Source of the DNA: Candidatus Bathyarchaeota archaeon B26-1
GTDB lineage: Archaea; Thermoproteota; Bathyarchaeia; Bathyarchaeales; B26-1
Reading direction: 5' to 3'
DNA length: 7,376 bases
Assembly (NCBI GenBank): GCA_001593925.1
Contig: LUCD01000065.1
Location: forward strand, 1-7,376
Shown here piece after piece: positions 5,457 to 7,376 of this stretch. Each line of letters begins with the position of its first letter. Position 1 is the first letter of the stretch. Made by a program: the position numbers and the translations under genes. The notes under the pieces were generated by a model. The model saw nothing but the letters and a program-made list of their open reading frames with translations, did not search any database and was not told the origin of the DNA.

Positions 5457-7376
5457 TTAGAGGCGGAACTCCGTCTCCCCGGGTTTGGACTTCTCGGTGC
5501 TCATGTCTCGGAGACGCTTCCTCGCCTCGGCTAAACGTTCGAGGAGTATCTTCTGCTCTATGCTGGCGACGAGCTTCTTAGTTCTGACGACGACGTCCGG
5601 GTTGACGCTGACGCTGTCTATGCCGCATCGGATCAGGAACTCCGTGAACTCGGGATAGACCGATGGAGCCTGCCCGCAGATGCTGACCGTGATCCCGTTC
5701 TCGTGGGCCACCCTTATCAGGTGGGCTATAGCCCGCTTGACAGCGGGGTCCCTCTCATCGAAGTACCGGCTGTCGATGGCTGGGAGTATCTGGCTATCCC
5801 TGTCGGTTCCCAGCACCAGCTGGGTTAGGTCGTTGCTCCCTATGCTGAAGCCGTCGCAGAGCTTGGAGAACTCGTCGGCCATGAAGATTATGCTCGGAAC
5901 CTCAGCCATGAGCCACACCTTGAAGTCTCTCCCCCTCTTTAGGCCCTCCTCCTCGAGTATACGGAGACACTCCTCCACCTCCCAAGTGCACCTCACGAAG
6001 GGAAGCATGACCCAGACGTTCGTCAGTTTCCACTCCTCTCTGACCTTCCTTATCGCCCTACACTCGAGCTTGAAAGCCTCCCGGTACTGTTTGCTGATGT
6101 ACCTGCTTACGCCTCTCCAACCCATCATCGGGTTGTCCTCGTGAGGCTCGTATTTCTCGCCTCCCTTGAGCTGCCTATACTCGTTCGTCTTGAAGTCGCT
6201 TAGCCGGACAACGACTGGACGCGGGAAGATAGCTCTAGCCACATGCGCGATCCCCTTAGCCATCTGCTCAACGAACTTCTCCTCCTGACCAGTCTCGATC
6301 AAGTAGTTCGGATGTTCACCTATGTAAGAGGCCATTATGAACTCCACACGCATCAGCCCTATCCCGTCGAAGGGAAGGTCCTTGTAGTCGTCGATCTTCT
6401 CGGGTACGCCCAAGTTCATGTAGACCTTCGTACCCGTCACGGGAACGAGCTCGCTCACAGATGGAGCTACACCCGCAGCTGCGGCTGGAGCCGCCGGCTT
6501 GACAGCCTCTTCGATCACTCCCTCATAGACAACTCCAGTCTTGGCGTCTACGGTGTAGTCCTTCCCGGTCTCCATCGTTTGGGTTGCGTTCCCAGTTCCC
6601 ACTATGCAGGGTATACCCAGCTCCCTCGAGACTATCGCCGCGTGGCACGTCATCCCTCCGTCATCCGTCACTATAGCCCCCGCCACACGCATGTAGGGAA
6701 CCCAGTCGGGGTTGGTCATCTTGGTCACGAGGAGGTCGCCCTTCTTTATCAGGCGGTCAGCGTCCTCCGTCGTCAGGACTACCTTAGCCGTTCCAGCATA
6801 TATGCCTGGGCTGGCTGGGAGGCCTCTCACAACCACAACCCTCTCGGCGGTTATGGCTGTCTCCTTCTTCTCCTCCTCGGTAGGCGGAGCCTTGACGCTC
6901 CACACCGTCTCCGGCCTCGACTGGACGATGAAGACGTTCTCGGGGAAGGGGAGGTCCTTGTCGATCGCCCACTCTATGTCTTGAGGCCTGCCGTAATGCT
7001 CCTCGATTCTCTTGGCAAGCTCAGCTAGGCGGAGTATCTCCTCATCCGTTAGGCAAGGCTGGTTCTGCCTCTCGGGGGGAACCTCAGCGTGTATCGTCTT
7101 ACCGGTCTCGGGGTCACGTATGTACTCAACCGTCTTCTTAGCGATTCTCTTGTCGATTACCTTCAGGGTCTCCTTGTCCACTATGTAGTCGTCGGGGGTC
7201 ACGGCTCCCGAAACCACGGATTCGCCGAGCCCCCAGTTCCCCTCTATAACGATCTGGGACCGGTCTCCGGTCACAGGGTTTATTGTGAAGGCCACCCCCG
7301 CGGCCTTAGCGTTCACCATCTTTTGAACCCCAACGCTGATAAGCACGTCTTCATGCCGGAACCCCTTCTGCGTCCT
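5457..7376 (-). CDS. ppsA: Phosphoenolpyruvate synthase (pyruvate, water dikinase), N-terminus cut by window edge
   Basis: The frame stays open to the window edge, giving 639 C-terminal residues; full-length PpsA is about 760-820. The enzyme converts pyruvate, ATP and water to PEP, AMP and phosphate, the entry step of gluconeogenesis, in the cytoplasm. Counting from the edge, residues 1-150 are the end of the ATP-grasp-type PPDK_N domain (GVQKMV, GNWGLGESVVSGAV). The swivelling phosphohistidine domain follows with DDGGMTCHAAIVSRELGIP, whose catalytic His is residue 245 (codon 6642-6644). After an Ala/Pro-rich linker (about 293-310), the PEP/pyruvate TIM-barrel carries GLMRVEF, SIGSNDLTQLVLG and the catalytic Cys in SICGQAPS (residue 567, codon 5676-5678). 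The order and motifs fit PpsA rather than pyruvate phosphate dikinase. Inteins are known in some archaeal ppsA genes, but none interrupts this part. It may be cotranscribed with dph2 downstream. Confidence 0.95.
   Translation of the reverse strand, partial: RTQKGFRHEDVLISVGVQKMVNAKAAGVAFTINPVTGDRSQIVIEGNWGLGESVVSGAVTPDDYIVDKETLKVIDKRIAKKTVEYIRDPETGKTIHAEVPPERQNQPCLTDEEILRLAELAKRIEEHYGRPQDIEWAIDKDLPFPENVFIVQSRPETVWSVKAPPTEEEKKETAITAERVVVVRGLPASPGIYAGTAKVVLTTEDADRLIKKGDLLVTKMTNPDWVPYMRVAGAIVTDDGGMTCHAAIVSRELGIPCIVGTGNATQTMETGKDYTVDAKTGVVYEGVIEEAVKPAAPAAAAGVAPSVSELVPVTGTKVYMNLGVPEKIDDYKDLPFDGIGLMRVEFIMASYIGEHPNYLIETGQEEKFVEQMAKGIAHVARAIFPRPVVVRLSDFKTNEYRQLKGGEKYEPHEDNPMMGWRGVSRYISKQYREAFKLECRAIRKVREEWKLTNVWVMLPFVRCTWEVEECLRILEEEGLKRGRDFKVWLMAEVPSIIFMADEFSKLCDGFSIGSNDLTQLVLGTDRDSQILPAIDSRYFDERDPAVKRAIAHLIRVAHENGITVSICGQAPSVYPEFTEFLIRCGIDSVSVNPDVVVRTKKLVASIEQKILLERLAEARKRLRDMSTEKSKPGETEFRL

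Noticed and set aside
6600..6680. Intein insertion at the phosphohistidine motif of PpsA
   Set aside because: Inteins occur in some archaeal ppsA genes, but here the TCHAAI region is continuous with no inserted sequence.
6243..7028. Long plus-strand open frame (261 codons) opposite ppsA
   Set aside because: It lies wholly antisense to strongly conserved PpsA motifs, has low-complexity Leu/Arg/His-rich composition and matches no family I recognise; it is a by-product of the codon pattern of the real gene.
1..7376. CRISPR arrays, transposons, prophage, tRNA or rRNA genes
   Set aside because: No regularly spaced repeats, transposase or integrase motifs, tRNA cloverleaf or rRNA sequence was found in reading either strand.

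Overview
The window comes from an archaeal chromosome. The evidence is an archaeal-type ribosomal protein S15, a RecJ-like DHH nuclease, the KEOPS subunit Pcc1, an archaeal Dph2, a stand-alone HdrC-type protein and an archaeal-style phosphoenolpyruvate synthase. Arginine codons are mostly AGG/AGA and AUA is frequent for isoleucine, a pattern often seen in thermophilic archaea. TTG starts are likely for two genes, and the promoter-like sites are TATA boxes rather than bacterial -35/-10 pairs. A deep-branching Thermoproteota/TACK lineage such as Bathyarchaeia is a guess. Presence of dph2 argues weakly against Korarchaeum and many Asgard lineages, which lack it. Coding density is about 95%. No RNA gene, mobile element, CRISPR array or prophage is visible.

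Layout. (1) Positions 1-1963, plus strand: the 3' end of rps15, then recJ/GAN, then pcc1, tightly packed with an overlap at the last junction. This is a known archaeal informational-gene neighbourhood. (2) Positions 1982-2509, minus strand: a stand-alone HdrC-type double [4Fe-4S] protein that converges on pcc1 across a hairpin. (3) Positions 2510-2703: a divergent intergenic region with a near-symmetric TATA box. (4) Positions 2704-4304, plus strand: a DUF362 protein with a four-cysteine C-terminal part, then a small LMW-phosphatase-like protein. (5) Positions 4315-7376, minus strand: dph2, preceded by the C-terminal 639 codons of ppsA, whose 5' end lies outside the window.

How the genes relate. 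The first block serves translation (S15), replication and repair (RecJ/GAN, which in some archaea binds GINS/MCM) and tRNA t6A modification (Pcc1). Dph2 adds another translation function by modifying the histidine of aEF2. PpsA starts gluconeogenesis from pyruvate. The HdrC-like and DUF362 genes are divergent and both encode cysteine-rich, probably iron-sulfur proteins, so a shared redox role is possible but unproven. Most of the window is conserved housekeeping content. I see no convincing novel multi-gene system. The best leads are the HdrC/DUF362 pair and the altered active site of the phosphatase-like protein.
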